Origin: Desulfobulbaceae bacterium
GTDB taxonomy: Bacteria > Desulfobacterota > Desulfobulbia > Desulfobulbales > Desulfocapsaceae
Assembly (NCBI GenBank): GCA_024227155.1
Contig: JAAELB010000060.1
Span: 1-40,797 of the forward strand
DNA length: 40,797 nt
Direction: 5' to 3'
The translations under genes were made by a program, and so were the position numbers. The notes beneath the pieces are model-generated. The model saw only the letters and a program-made list of their open reading frames with translations, ran no database searches and was not told the DNA's origin. Below are positions 1 through 8,082 of this stretch, in pieces; position 1 is the first letter of the stretch; each line of letters begins with the position of its first letter.

Positions 1-390
1 AAAACTCTCTTTAATAATTGCAGGCCCGGACGACATCATCATTGCCGCCCCCAGTGCCTGGATAAAACGACTACAGAGTAAAAATTGAAAAGTCGAGGCA
101 AGGTAACACGCGAAAGCACCAGCAGCAAAAATTGACAATCCAGTTATATATATTGCCCCCCTGCCGAACCTGTCTGATAATTTACCCCAGAAAACCAGCG
201 TTGCCGTAATAGTAAGGAGATACACAATTACAACAAGCTCTGTATCTTCAAGGCTCATATTAAAGGAGCGCATTATTGACGGTAAAGCAACATTCAACAT
301 ACCGCTGTCCATTGTTGAAAGGAAAACTCCTGACATAACAAAGGAAAGTATTGACCATCGAATAGCGCTACTAGCCGGTTTGCTTTTCAA
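1..390 (-). CDS. MFS transporter, N-terminal part (cut by window edge)
   Basis: The reverse strand translates without a stop from a TTG at 390 to the window edge, giving about 130 residues. The protein starts MKSKPASSAIRW and then carries a first membrane segment with the MFS/DHA2-type pattern FLSTMDSGMLNVALPSI. Next come the loop motif GKLSDRFGRG, which matches the MFS motif A (GxLaDrxGrr), and a later segment SRFIQALGAAMMMSSGPA typical of TM4 in EmrB/QacA-like drug:proton antiporters. A GGAG stands 8 nt upstream of the TTG, which supports this start; the next ATG would cut into TM1. It lies downstream of the porin terminator, so it is probably transcribed on its own. The substrate cannot be inferred. 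The rest of the gene is outside the window. Confidence 0.8.
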   Translation of the reverse strand, partial: MKSKPASSAIRWSILSFVMSGVFLSTMDSGMLNVALPSIMRSFNMSLEDTELVVIVYLLTITATLVFWGKLSDRFGRGAIYITGLSIFAAGAFACYLASTFQFLLCSRFIQALGAAMMMSSGPAIIKESF

Positions 391-420
391 CTAAAGACTC
401 CAGGGAAGATAGTCCTGATA

Positions 421-462
421 AAAATAAAAAAATGGCCCGATGGAGATTTCTCCATCGGGCCA
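421..462 (-). terminator. Rho-independent terminator of the porin gene
   Basis: There is a perfect 13-bp GC-rich stem (433-445 with 450-462) with a 4-nt loop. Read on the minus strand it is followed by a T-rich tract (complement of 420-432). It sits about 30 nt after the porin stop codon, as expected for a highly expressed outer-membrane protein gene. Confidence 0.92.
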
Positions 463-494
463 AAACAGCTAAATGCTAGGTAGTTTTTCTCAAA

Positions 495-1712
495 TTAGAA
501 CTTGAGAGAAAGACGAACACCACCTTCAAATACATCTTCGTCGCCAACAGCGTCACCAGCTACGAGATAAGCAAGTACGAAATCTGCACTCAAGCTATCC
601 ATAAGGGCATAGGTGAGTTTTCCGTCGAATTCAAGACCAAGCTCATCATTACCAGCAGCGTCTTCTTCAGCAAGAAATGCATACCAGACATCAGCACTGA
701 TCTTCATTTTGTCCATTGGCTTAATAGTAACACCAGCGTTGAACGCCGCTACGTTGCTGATCTTATTGGTTGGAACGCCAGCTGGAGCATAGAAATCGAA
801 GGTTCCGTAACCCATGATCTCAGACCAGTAGTAAGACGCACCTGGAGCAGATTGGAAAGCGTCAACATCAGCATCGGTAGCATCGGTAGCATTGTCATCA
901 CCGGTTGCATAAAATGCCTGACCGTGTGCGATACCAGCGTCAACACCACCAGCTACGAGGAAAGCACTGATATCACTATCACCAGCAGATCCGCCATTAT
1001 AGATCAAACTACCCCATGCGGATGCAGCGTCCATCTTCATATCGAAGTCAGCACCAAGGTAGAAAGCTTGTAAATCGCCAACAGCAACTGTACCTGTAAC
1101 AAGTTCAGTGTCAGGATCAACAACATCAGCTACACCTTCAGCTTGTCCCCAGTATACGAAATATGGGGTAATGCTCATAGTATCGGTAGCCTTGATTTTT
1201 GCAGAGATGAATGAAACAGCCTCGTCGAAATCAGCTTTGCCACCATCTTCAGTTTGAACAGCAATGTAACCAAAAGGCATGGAAACGTTACCGAACTTAG
1301 GAGTCATAACGATTCCGGAGAAATCATCATCAAAGATGAAACCACGGGCAAGAACTGTTGCCTGGATACCAAGCTTGGTATTTACGGTTCCAAGATTAAA
1401 ATCAGCATAGGAGTTTTTAATTCTCCAGATTCCCATACCATCAGCACCAATATCACCACCAACACTATCACCCCAAGTGGTGTTAAACTCAAACTTGTTT
1501 ACGAATTTGAAATCATCGTTGAATTTTGCGGTGTAGTAGAGACGGGTACGATTATCGATTTGATAGGTGTTTGCGTCTGGAGTAAATTCATCCATAACGT
1601 ATGCACGGGTACGCCAGTAACCACCAAACTGACTCTCAAATGCAGATGCGGTAGTAGCGGCAACACCACCTACCATCATCAGGCCTACAGCTGAAGCAAT
1701 GATCTTCTTCAT
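495..1712 (-). CDS. Outer-membrane porin-like beta-barrel protein
   Basis: This is a 405-residue protein with a clear Sec signal peptide (MKKIIASAVGLMMVGGVAA, cleavage probably after ASA). Alternating amphipathic strands and many Asp/Gly/Ala-rich loops follow, and it ends in LSLKF; a terminal Phe is the usual BAM-recognition signal of outer-membrane barrels. The opening FESQFGGYWRTRAY and the repeated strand-loop pattern resemble the general porins found in sulfate-reducing Desulfobacterota. It likely forms a diffusion channel for small solutes. A GGAGAG site lies 6 nt before the ATG. A consensus-like promoter with a leader of about 105 nt and a strong terminator flank it, so it is probably a monocistronic, abundantly expressed gene. 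The family is assigned from pattern, not from a database match. Confidence 0.85.
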   Translation of the reverse strand: MKKIIASAVGLMMVGGVAATTASAFESQFGGYWRTRAYVMDEFTPDANTYQIDNRTRLYYTAKFNDDFKFVNKFEFNTTWGDSVGGDIGADGMGIWRIKNSYADFNLGTVNTKLGIQATVLARGFIFDDDFSGIVMTPKFGNVSMPFGYIAVQTEDGGKADFDEAVSFISAKIKATDTMSITPYFVYWGQAEGVADVVDPDTELVTGTVAVGDLQAFYLGADFDMKMDAASAWGSLIYNGGSAGDSDISAFLVAGGVDAGIAHGQAFYATGDDNATDATDADVDAFQSAPGASYYWSEIMGYGTFDFYAPAGVPTNKISNVAAFNAGVTIKPMDKMKISADVWYAFLAEEDAAGNDELGLEFDGKLTYALMDSLSADFVLAYLVAGDAVGDEDVFEGGVRLSLKF

Positions 1713-1824
1713 TTTAACTCTCCTGAGTATGTTTTTTATGCCCGCTTAGCAGGGCTACTTAATCTTTACCTGTGCTTTTCAGATACGAGTAAATAATCGG
1801 TAAAGATACTACTTTAGTGAGCAT

Positions 1825-1853
1825 AGAGTAAACCTGAGGAAATTCTTTGTCAA
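1825..1853 (-). promoter_or_regulatory. Sigma70-type promoter for the porin
   Basis: On the minus strand a perfect -35 box TTGACA (1848-1853) is separated by 17 nt from TACTCT (1825-1830), a weak -10 box. Transcription would start near 1818, leaving a 5' leader of about 105 nt before the porin ATG at 1712. Confidence 0.5.
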
Positions 1854-1866
1854 GATTTTTTTACCA

Positions 1867-1890
1867 AGAAGTATAATTTTTTATACTTCT
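1867..1890. repeat. AT-rich perfect hairpin between two minus-strand genes
   Basis: A perfect 10-bp inverted repeat (AGAAGTATAA and its complement) surrounds a TTTT loop. It lies 11 nt after the stop codon of the VCBS protein gene and just upstream of the porin promoter. No T-run follows on the minus strand, so it is a poor terminator. It could protect the mRNA end, end transcription weakly, or bind a regulator of the porin promoter. Confidence 0.5.
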
Positions 1891-1900
1891 CCTCCGTAGA

Positions 1901-3631
1901 CTATTCATCATTCTGTTTTGTTTGGGAAAATCCCAGTTCATAGACCGACAGCTCCGTATCACTGCTTCCAGGCAGCAAGGAGGCAAAGGAACCACTGCTT
2001 GGTATATTAATTACAAAAAGCACGCCTTTGGATTCTTTACCGGTTGTAGTGGTTGAGTCACCTGCCTGTATCCCAGAATCCAGGGAGAAGGAAAAATCGA
2101 CAAGATAACCTCTATAGATCCCCGTCCTCCAGGTTTCTATCAGCTGCTGTTCATTCCAGACCAGCCCGACAACAGTTCCAGAGGTATAGGGCCGAAGGCG
2201 TTTAAAGAAGCCTAAATTCGACATCTTACTCTCATTGACCACAATCTCATTTTTCCCATCTCCGTTAATGTCTGTGGCAAAGATTCTACCCGGTACAAAA
2301 ATCAATTCCCTCTCCGCATCTTCACTGGTGGTGAAATTTCTCCTGTCCTGTTCATTGACAGCCTCACCCTGGGAGGGTCCAAGATATCTCTTGCTTCCAC
2401 CAAAGTTTTTTTCACTCACCCACATCAATTCATTTGAAGGACTGTAAACCTTTAAATGATCGTTCTGGTCAATGACAACGAGTTCTGCAAAGCTATCTCC
2501 GTCGAGATCTGCATAAGTAAAATCAAAAAGATTAACGGATCGTGGAATTGGAAGATTACCCTCACTTTTAGGTCTATTGGATCCGTCAAAACTCAGCAAT
2601 TGCACCCCTGGTTGAACGAGTTTGAGTTTCTCCTGGCCCCTGTACTGACCGGCGAGCCGCATTCCCTGTTTAGGTATATAGATGGGTCTAAGGTACATTG
2701 GAATGTTCTGGTTCAACAGGGAGAACCCCTTTGCTTTGCTCCACTCCATAATCAAAGATGCTACCGACAAACCATCAGTGGCACTCAGATAGATCTCCTG
2801 CATGCCATCTTTATTTATATCCGCTAAATTGAGAGCATGTATCCTCAATTTACGAGACAGATCTGTTCCATCAATTTTGGAAATCTGTCTGCCATTAACC
2901 CGGTATACTCCCAGGTGGCTTCCAGCAAGGGTGAAAACTTCATCAAAGCCATCGCCATCCACATCACCAACAGCAAGTGAAATCACTTCCCCATCAAGAG
3001 AGAGTTTTCTTTTAACCCCGATCGCCCTGGTTTCAATACCACTGATCCCAGTTCCAACAACTGTACCTGTGTACAAGCCCTTTTTATACGCCGCCTCCGG
3101 ATGCTCGGTCGTAAAACCTTTGGTTCCCGAGGCATCGGTTGCAACTCTTTCAGCACTGTAGCCGAAGGCTCTCTCGGCTATTTCGTTGGAAAGATCTTCC
3201 ATATCCGGAATTATCTCTTCATTTGATTCTGATAATATTGAAAAATTCAATATCTCTTTGCTGATATCTAACGGATAGAGAGAGACCTGCACATTTAGAC
3301 CGCTGACGACAGCAAACAAACTTCCAGTGACGATATAATCGGCCGCCTCGTCACCCACCTGCAAAGATGAAAAATCTTTGCCTTTTTTCAACTGTTTGAG
3401 TTCAACTTGAGTTAAAACACGATCTATTACCCGCACTCTGTCTTTTGCCGACAACCGACTCACGAGCATCGCCTGAATACTATCTGCTAAATAGGAGTAT
3501 TCACCTGATGAACGGCTCTCAAATGTTGAAAAAACAATCTCAAATGTACCCTTCGTATCATTATTTGCCGCATACGCAATCCCACTTACCCAAATAACAA
3601 CAAAGGTCATTAGACCAAGGAATATCCTCAT
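1901..3631 (-). CDS. Secreted VCBS/FG-GAP repeat protein with TolB/CsgG-like N-terminal domain
   Basis: I chose the ATG at 3631 because GGGAG stands 5 nt before it and it gives a compact signal peptide (MRIFLGLMTFVVIWVSG, ending AYA|AN). The frame is open up to 3679. The mature N-terminal part (about residues 25-130) resembles TolB/CsgG/FlgT-like domains: it scans as a family that senses or assembles in the envelope, with the segment ADYIVTGSLF. The C-terminal two thirds contain at least four Asp-rich Ca-binding-like loops of the FG-GAP/VCBS type, among them DVDGDGFDEV, DINKDGMQEI, DLDGDSFAEL and DINGDGKNEI, suggesting a beta-propeller. It is likely periplasmic or attached to the outer membrane. 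The function is unknown; the combination could scaffold an envelope complex. Confidence 0.8.
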   Translation of the reverse strand: MRIFLGLMTFVVIWVSGIAYAANNDTKGTFEIVFSTFESRSSGEYSYLADSIQAMLVSRLSAKDRVRVIDRVLTQVELKQLKKGKDFSSLQVGDEAADYIVTGSLFAVVSGLNVQVSLYPLDISKEILNFSILSESNEEIIPDMEDLSNEIAERAFGYSAERVATDASGTKGFTTEHPEAAYKKGLYTGTVVGTGISGIETRAIGVKRKLSLDGEVISLAVGDVDGDGFDEVFTLAGSHLGVYRVNGRQISKIDGTDLSRKLRIHALNLADINKDGMQEIYLSATDGLSVASLIMEWSKAKGFSLLNQNIPMYLRPIYIPKQGMRLAGQYRGQEKLKLVQPGVQLLSFDGSNRPKSEGNLPIPRSVNLFDFTYADLDGDSFAELVVIDQNDHLKVYSPSNELMWVSEKNFGGSKRYLGPSQGEAVNEQDRRNFTTSEDAERELIFVPGRIFATDINGDGKNEIVVNESKMSNLGFFKRLRPYTSGTVVGLVWNEQQLIETWRTGIYRGYLVDFSFSLDSGIQAGDSTTTTGKESKGVLFVINIPSSGSFASLLPGSSDTELSVYELGFSQTKQNDE

Positions 3632-3954
3632 GGTTTCTCCCAAAAAATAATTTTTCATGACGTAGGCACCAGCTTCCACTTACACCCCGCTTTCTGCTCC
3701 CTGCAGTCCAACATAAATATATAATTTCGAGAGCGAGGCAACCATAATATATTATATATAAGGTGATATAATCCAGCACGGCGACTGTTGCACGGAAATA
3801 TAGTTGAAATGTTATTATTTTAAGCTTATTAAACCTTAAGGGTGAGGACCACCCCATAGTTCTGCAACCGCTTGTATCAAACAATTTAGCCTTGACATTT
3901 GTCAGCTTTCGACAGACCATATAGGTATAATAATTTATACTATAATACTTTTGA

Positions 3955-4515
3955 ATGTGGTTCCCCATGATGATTCCCTATATCTCTCTCTTAACACTGC
4001 TGGTCATACTTCAGAGCAGTGTAGCAAATTGTGAGGACAGGGTGTCACACAGTGCGTACAAGGTAACTTCGTATAACCTCGGTGCTGTGCAGAATTCCCA
4101 GAAAAACAACGCTGGTTTCAAAGGACAGAAATATTCCCCTCTCATGATTACCAGCACCACCTCTGATATACTTAACAGTGAACATCAGGGAGCGGTGTCC
4201 TGGGTTGAAACCAATTCCCATACTGCAAGTTCAAGGGGAATAGCTCTATCCGCCGAATATATTGCCACGGATAAAATAGCCCTACGGGGTGCATTTGGTG
4301 TCACACGAAATCTGTGGGCACCTGATTCTTTAGAGTATGAACAGGAATCCAGCTGGGAGGCCAACCTTGGTTTTATTTATAAACTGGTGAACAACCTCTC
4401 CTACGAACTTCATTTCGGCTATATGGACACTGGAGATCTTTTTACGGATCAATCCACCTACACCGATGTAGAAAACATTATAATGATCAGCAACAGGCTC
4501 TCCATGAGTTTTTAG
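3955..4515 (+). CDS. Small outer-membrane beta-barrel-like protein
   Basis: The 186-residue product has an N-terminal hydrophobic signal (PYISLLTLLVILQSSVANC). Alternating strands follow (ALSAEYIATDKIALRGAFGV, then LSYELHFGYMDTGDLF), and it ends in NRLSMSF with the terminal Phe of outer-membrane barrels. The repeated 'strand, DK, strand' layout and the size suit an 8-stranded barrel. The start is uncertain: ATG codons at 3955, 3967 and 3970 are in frame, and the AT-rich -10-like TATAAT at 3941-3946 is very close to 3955, which favours 3967 or 3970 if that promoter is used. It is divergent from the VCBS gene, with a 270-nt AT-rich gap between them. I do not recognise the family, and the ligand is unknown. 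Confidence 0.65.
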   Translation: MWFPMMIPYISLLTLLVILQSSVANCEDRVSHSAYKVTSYNLGAVQNSQKNNAGFKGQKYSPLMITSTTSDILNSEHQGAVSWVETNSHTASSRGIALSAEYIATDKIALRGAFGVTRNLWAPDSLEYEQESSWEANLGFIYKLVNNLSYELHFGYMDTGDLFTDQSTYTDVENIIMISNRLSMSF

Positions 4516-4557
4516 TGCCTTACCCCAGACTCTGTTTACCCAATAGCCCATCCCTCC

Positions 4558-4719
4558 TAGGAGATTGTCCGAGAATAGGAATTTCGTTCAAAATCGAAGA
4601 GTTTTCATAAAATAAGCACAGCCATATAGTTGATATCGGAGTCTTCGCTTACCTGCGAGCATTATTTTTTGACAATTCTGAAGAGTTTGGGCGAAAGTGC
4701 ATTCTCGGACAAGCTCCTA
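4558..4719. mobile_element. MITE-like element with terminal inverted repeats, TA-flanked
   Basis: The 19-nt ends 4558-4576 and 4701-4719 are inverted copies of each other with one mismatch; the core is TTGTCCGAGAAT. The unit is about 162 bp and has no coding potential. If the element is taken to begin with GGAG and end with CTCC, it is flanked by TA on both sides, as expected for IS630/Tc1-mariner insertions. It accounts for most of the 313-nt gap between the barrel protein and the first glycosyltransferase. A complex non-mobile stem-loop is the alternative. Confirmation needs further copies in the genome. Confidence 0.5.
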
Positions 4720-4828
4720 GTCACCCCTTACTTGACAAGAATCTCTCCTTGGAATAATAGATAGGCTCGTATCTTAGTTCCGGTGATCGTTCCATTAATT
4801 TACCCCCTTGCCGAATTGTCCTAACACC

Positions 4829-6064
4829 ATGCAAAGTAGAAACAGCACTACATACAATATCCTCATGTATTCGCACGACACCTATGGTCTTGGACATATT
4901 CGCAGGACAATGGCAATTGCTAATCACTTAAGAGATAAAAACACAAACGTCCTCATTCTGACAGGCTCTCCCCTTGCAGGTCGCTTCCAGTTCCCGGAAC
5001 AGGTCGACTTTGTACGTATTCCGGGAATGATTAAACGCACAAACGAAGAATACCAGTCCCTTTCGATAAGGATAGACCAGGAACAGGCGCTTTCCATACG
5101 GACAAATATAATCTTAGCGACAGTAAAGACCTTTCTCCCCGACCTTTTCATCGTAGACAAGGAACCACTAGGTCTTAAAAAAGAGGTATTACCAACTCTG
5201 GAATGGCTTAAATCAACAAATCCCACCACCAAAACAGTTCTTGGGCTGCGGGATATCTTAGATGAATCAGAGGTTATTCAAAACGACTGGCAGGCAAAAA
5301 ATGTGTACGAATACCTTGAACAACTCTATGACGAAATCTGGGTATATGGAAACAAATACATCTACAATCCAATAGAGATGTATAAAATCCCTCTCTCCAT
5401 CCACAACAGAGTCAAATTCACAGGATATATCCCTAGAAAAACGCTAAAACCCAGTAAAAAATCACGTGTTCGAAAGCGCTACCGGATTATGGAAGACGAT
5501 AAGTTTATCCTGGTGACAACCGGAGGGGGAGGTGATGGTTTCGAAGTTATAGACCATTACCTTGCCATGCACGACTATTTTCCGACATCACTTCCATTTA
5601 AATCGATGATCATTACCGGACCATTCATGCCCAAACGTGTCCGTGAAAACTTTAAAAACCGAGCAAAAAAACTTGGTATAAAAACAATTCCCTTTCACCC
5701 AAGACTCGAAGAACTCATAGCCGCTGCTGATGTTGTCATTTCCATGGGAGGCTACAACACCATCTGTGAAATCTTAACACAACAGACACCGGCACTGATA
5801 ATTCCAAGAGAAACTCCGAGAAAAGAACAACTCATTCGGGCAGAACGTCTTAAAAGCCAGGGTTTGCTTGATTTCATCCCCTGGACGGAAGTAACACCTC
5901 AGCTCTTTAGAGACAAGATATTTTCTCTTTTAAACAATCATCGACAGTACAGTGAAACCATTAATTCGTTTGAACTATCAGGACTTGACACGATGCTCGC
6001 CAGACTGACCAGCTTTAAAACTGAAAATGCAGAGAACCCTCAAGATTCAACAATTGGCAAATAA
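4829..6064 (+). CDS. MurG-like (GT-B fold) glycosyltransferase
   Basis: The protein starts with the nucleotide-sugar transferase pattern MYSHDTYGLGHIRRTMAIA, the GHxxR loop of MurG/GT28-type enzymes. After a middle region it has the second-domain core FILVTTGGGGDG, and then the donor-binding region IAAADVVISMGGYNTICEIL with a following PRETPRKEQLIRAE. This C-terminal pattern is the usual sugar-nucleotide site of GT-B enzymes. It lacks a signal or membrane segment and probably acts at the inner face of the cytoplasmic membrane. The start is uncertain: a TTG at 4808 and this ATG are both possible, and neither has a clear Shine-Dalgarno. It is the first gene of a co-directional sugar cluster and a distant paralogue of the product at 8083-9249. 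Donor and acceptor are unknown. Confidence 0.8.
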   Translation: MQSRNSTTYNILMYSHDTYGLGHIRRTMAIANHLRDKNTNVLILTGSPLAGRFQFPEQVDFVRIPGMIKRTNEEYQSLSIRIDQEQALSIRTNIILATVKTFLPDLFIVDKEPLGLKKEVLPTLEWLKSTNPTTKTVLGLRDILDESEVIQNDWQAKNVYEYLEQLYDEIWVYGNKYIYNPIEMYKIPLSIHNRVKFTGYIPRKTLKPSKKSRVRKRYRIMEDDKFILVTTGGGGDGFEVIDHYLAMHDYFPTSLPFKSMIITGPFMPKRVRENFKNRAKKLGIKTIPFHPRLEELIAAADVVISMGGYNTICEILTQQTPALIIPRETPRKEQLIRAERLKSQGLLDFIPWTEVTPQLFRDKIFSLLNNHRQYSETINSFELSGLDTMLARLTSFKTENAENPQDSTIGK

Positions 6065-6123
6065 CCTCCAAGGCACTTATACCCCCTTATGGGGTGTTAC
6101 ACAATAACACCAGCCTAGTTACC

Positions 6124-7419
6124 ATGCAAAACACCAGTGCAATGCCACCATCAACAGCTCCAGTTCTCGGCTATATACTCAAAGGGTACCCTCGCATATC
6201 TGAGACCTTTATTTCCAACGAAATTCTGCTCCTCGAAAAATTGGGTTTTTCCATGCACCTTTTCCCGATGCGTCAGCCTAGAGAAAATTTTTGTCACCCA
6301 TCTGTAAAACAAATTAAAGCGCAAGTAAGCTATCTTCCCACAGAGCTGCTACCTGAGTTCTACAGACTACTCACACCTAACATATTTTTAGCACTGAAAA
6401 AACCGGCTAACTACAAAAAAACCTTAGTTTATGCCAAACAAGGGCTCAGTAGAGGAAAAGAATTATCGACACTCAAGCATCTCTTACAGGCGGGATTTCT
6501 GGTTAACAATCACCTCCTTAATAACAGCAATATAGGTCATCTGCACGGCCACTTTGCCCATTCTCCCACCTCGGTGACACTCTTTGCCTCTCTCTATTCA
6601 GACATTCCATTTAGCTTTACAGCCCATGCAAAGGATATTTACACCTCCAAAAAAGAAAAATTACGCCGTAAGATAAATCAGGCAAAATTCGTCACAACAT
6701 GCACAAGACATAATAAAGAGTACCTTGAGAACATTGCTGGAACGAGTACAACACCAATCCACTGTATATACCATGGAATAGATCTCTCTTTATTTAGTAA
6801 TGAACCATCTTCACGGGAACCCTCAGCTCCATTTAAAATTTTAACAATTGCCCGTATGACTGAGAAGAAAGGCCTACCAACAATCTACAAAGCCTTGGCA
6901 AAAGCCAAAGCCACCGGTCTTGAATTTCAGCATACACTTATTGGTGACGGGGATGATCGTGATCAAATCCTACAACTTATAAAAGAACTCGGCCTGGAAG
7001 AGAATTGTACCTGGCTTGGAACACAAACCCACGATGAAGTACTCAAACATTTCAAACAGAGTGATCTCTTTGTTCTCGGTTGTAAAGTGGCGGAAAATGG
7101 TGATCGCGATGGAATCCCAAATGTTCTGGTGGAAAGTCTGGCCATGGGGGTTCCAGCCATCTCGACCAATGTGTCGGCTATACCGGAAATCCTGATCAAT
7201 GAAAAAACTGGTATTACCGTGGGACCGGAACAGCCAGAACAGCTCTCACAGTCTATACAGAGAGTTCTTAGCGACAGGGACTTGCGAGGTCAAATCATTG
7301 CAGGTGGCCAGGATATTGTCAAACAAAACTTTGACAATAGCAAATGGATATCAGGACTTGCAGGCATCTTTAAAGAACATTGCCCAACCTTTGATCTCAC
7401 CATAAAATCCCCTTTATAG
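6124..7419 (+). CDS. Family 4 glycosyltransferase (WcaL/AmsK-like)
   Basis: It opens with LGYILKGYPRISETFISNEI, the hallmark start of exopolysaccharide GT4 enzymes such as WcaL and AmsK. It has HGHFAHSPT and FTAHAKDIY in the N-terminal domain, then ILTIARMTEKKGLPTIYKAL (donor domain), LIGDGDDRDQI, and the retaining-GT4 EX7E-region analogue GIPNVLVESLAMGVPAIST. About 430 residues is a normal length. The enzyme would add a sugar from an NDP-donor to a lipid-linked or polysaccharide acceptor in the cytoplasm. A GTG at 6094 lengthens the N-terminus by 10 residues; neither start has a good ribosome site. It follows the MurG-like gene by about 60 nt and precedes the phosphatase by 13 nt, so it is probably one operon. 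Confidence 0.85.
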   Translation: MQNTSAMPPSTAPVLGYILKGYPRISETFISNEILLLEKLGFSMHLFPMRQPRENFCHPSVKQIKAQVSYLPTELLPEFYRLLTPNIFLALKKPANYKKTLVYAKQGLSRGKELSTLKHLLQAGFLVNNHLLNNSNIGHLHGHFAHSPTSVTLFASLYSDIPFSFTAHAKDIYTSKKEKLRRKINQAKFVTTCTRHNKEYLENIAGTSTTPIHCIYHGIDLSLFSNEPSSREPSAPFKILTIARMTEKKGLPTIYKALAKAKATGLEFQHTLIGDGDDRDQILQLIKELGLEENCTWLGTQTHDEVLKHFKQSDLFVLGCKVAENGDRDGIPNVLVESLAMGVPAISTNVSAIPEILINEKTGITVGPEQPEQLSQSIQRVLSDRDLRGQIIAGGQDIVKQNFDNSKWISGLAGIFKEHCPTFDLTIKSPL

Positions 7420-7432
7420 CAGAACAATAAAA

Positions 7433-8074
7433 ATGCCACCAACCATTACCAGTAGCTCCCCTACAACATTCGGTCTTCTTCGACATGGTGAAACAGAATG
7501 GAACATAATGAAAAAAATCCAAGGCTTTCAGGACTCTCCCCTCACGCAAAGGGGAAAACAGCTGATAGAAGAATGGGGGGCAACGCTTTCCCAGTGGAAA
7601 TGGCATAGAATTGTCGCCAGTGACCTGGGCAGGGTTCAGCAAACTGTGGAAATCCTCAACAGATCTCTAAACCTCCCGGTGCACTTTGAACATAGGTTGA
7701 GAGAACAGTCATGGGGGGAGTGGGAGGGGCTCACAATCCCATATATTCGAGAAAATTTCCCCCAGGAACTTGAGCGCAGGGTTGCTCTTGGCTGGGAATT
7801 TTCTGCGCCGGGCGGGGAAAGTAGAAACTACCTGCGCAAAAGGTTATTCACCTTACTCAAACAGCTGCACAGCAATTATCCAGGTGAAAAGATACTCATT
7901 GTCTGTCACCAGGGAGTTATCAAAGCCACGCTCTATCATATCGCAGGACGTGCTTTTCTCCCTGAAGAGGACCCGCTGGTGCAACATAACAGTTTTCATC
8001 TTATAACCTGTTACAAAGGGGATTTTACTTCCAGGAAACTAAATATTCCGAGGGACTATAAAAGCGAGGATTAA
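7433..8074 (+). CDS. Histidine phosphatase family protein (phosphoglycerate mutase-like)
   Basis: The 213-residue protein has the phosphohistidine motif LLRHGETEWN near residue 15-24. An Arg in VASDLGRVQQT follows, then EQSWGEWEGL, and the second catalytic His is in ILIVCHQGVIKA. All four phosphate-pocket positions of the branch-1 family appear to be present. Relatives include CobC-type alpha-ribazole phosphatase, sugar-phosphate phosphatases and GpmB. The position between two glycosyltransferase genes, with gaps of 13 and 8 nt, suggests a sugar-phosphate or lipid-linked-sugar substrate rather than a cobalamin intermediate. That is inference from context. Confidence 0.85.
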   Translation: MPPTITSSSPTTFGLLRHGETEWNIMKKIQGFQDSPLTQRGKQLIEEWGATLSQWKWHRIVASDLGRVQQTVEILNRSLNLPVHFEHRLREQSWGEWEGLTIPYIRENFPQELERRVALGWEFSAPGGESRNYLRKRLFTLLKQLHSNYPGEKILIVCHQGVIKATLYHIAGRAFLPEEDPLVQHNSFHLITCYKGDFTSRKLNIPRDYKSED

Positions 8075-8082
8075 AGGTAAAA

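Noticed and set aside
4827-6132. The phrase ACCATGCAA at the starts of two glycosyltransferase genes and again at 22216
   Set aside because: It is too short to be significant, and in the third case it is not at the most likely start.
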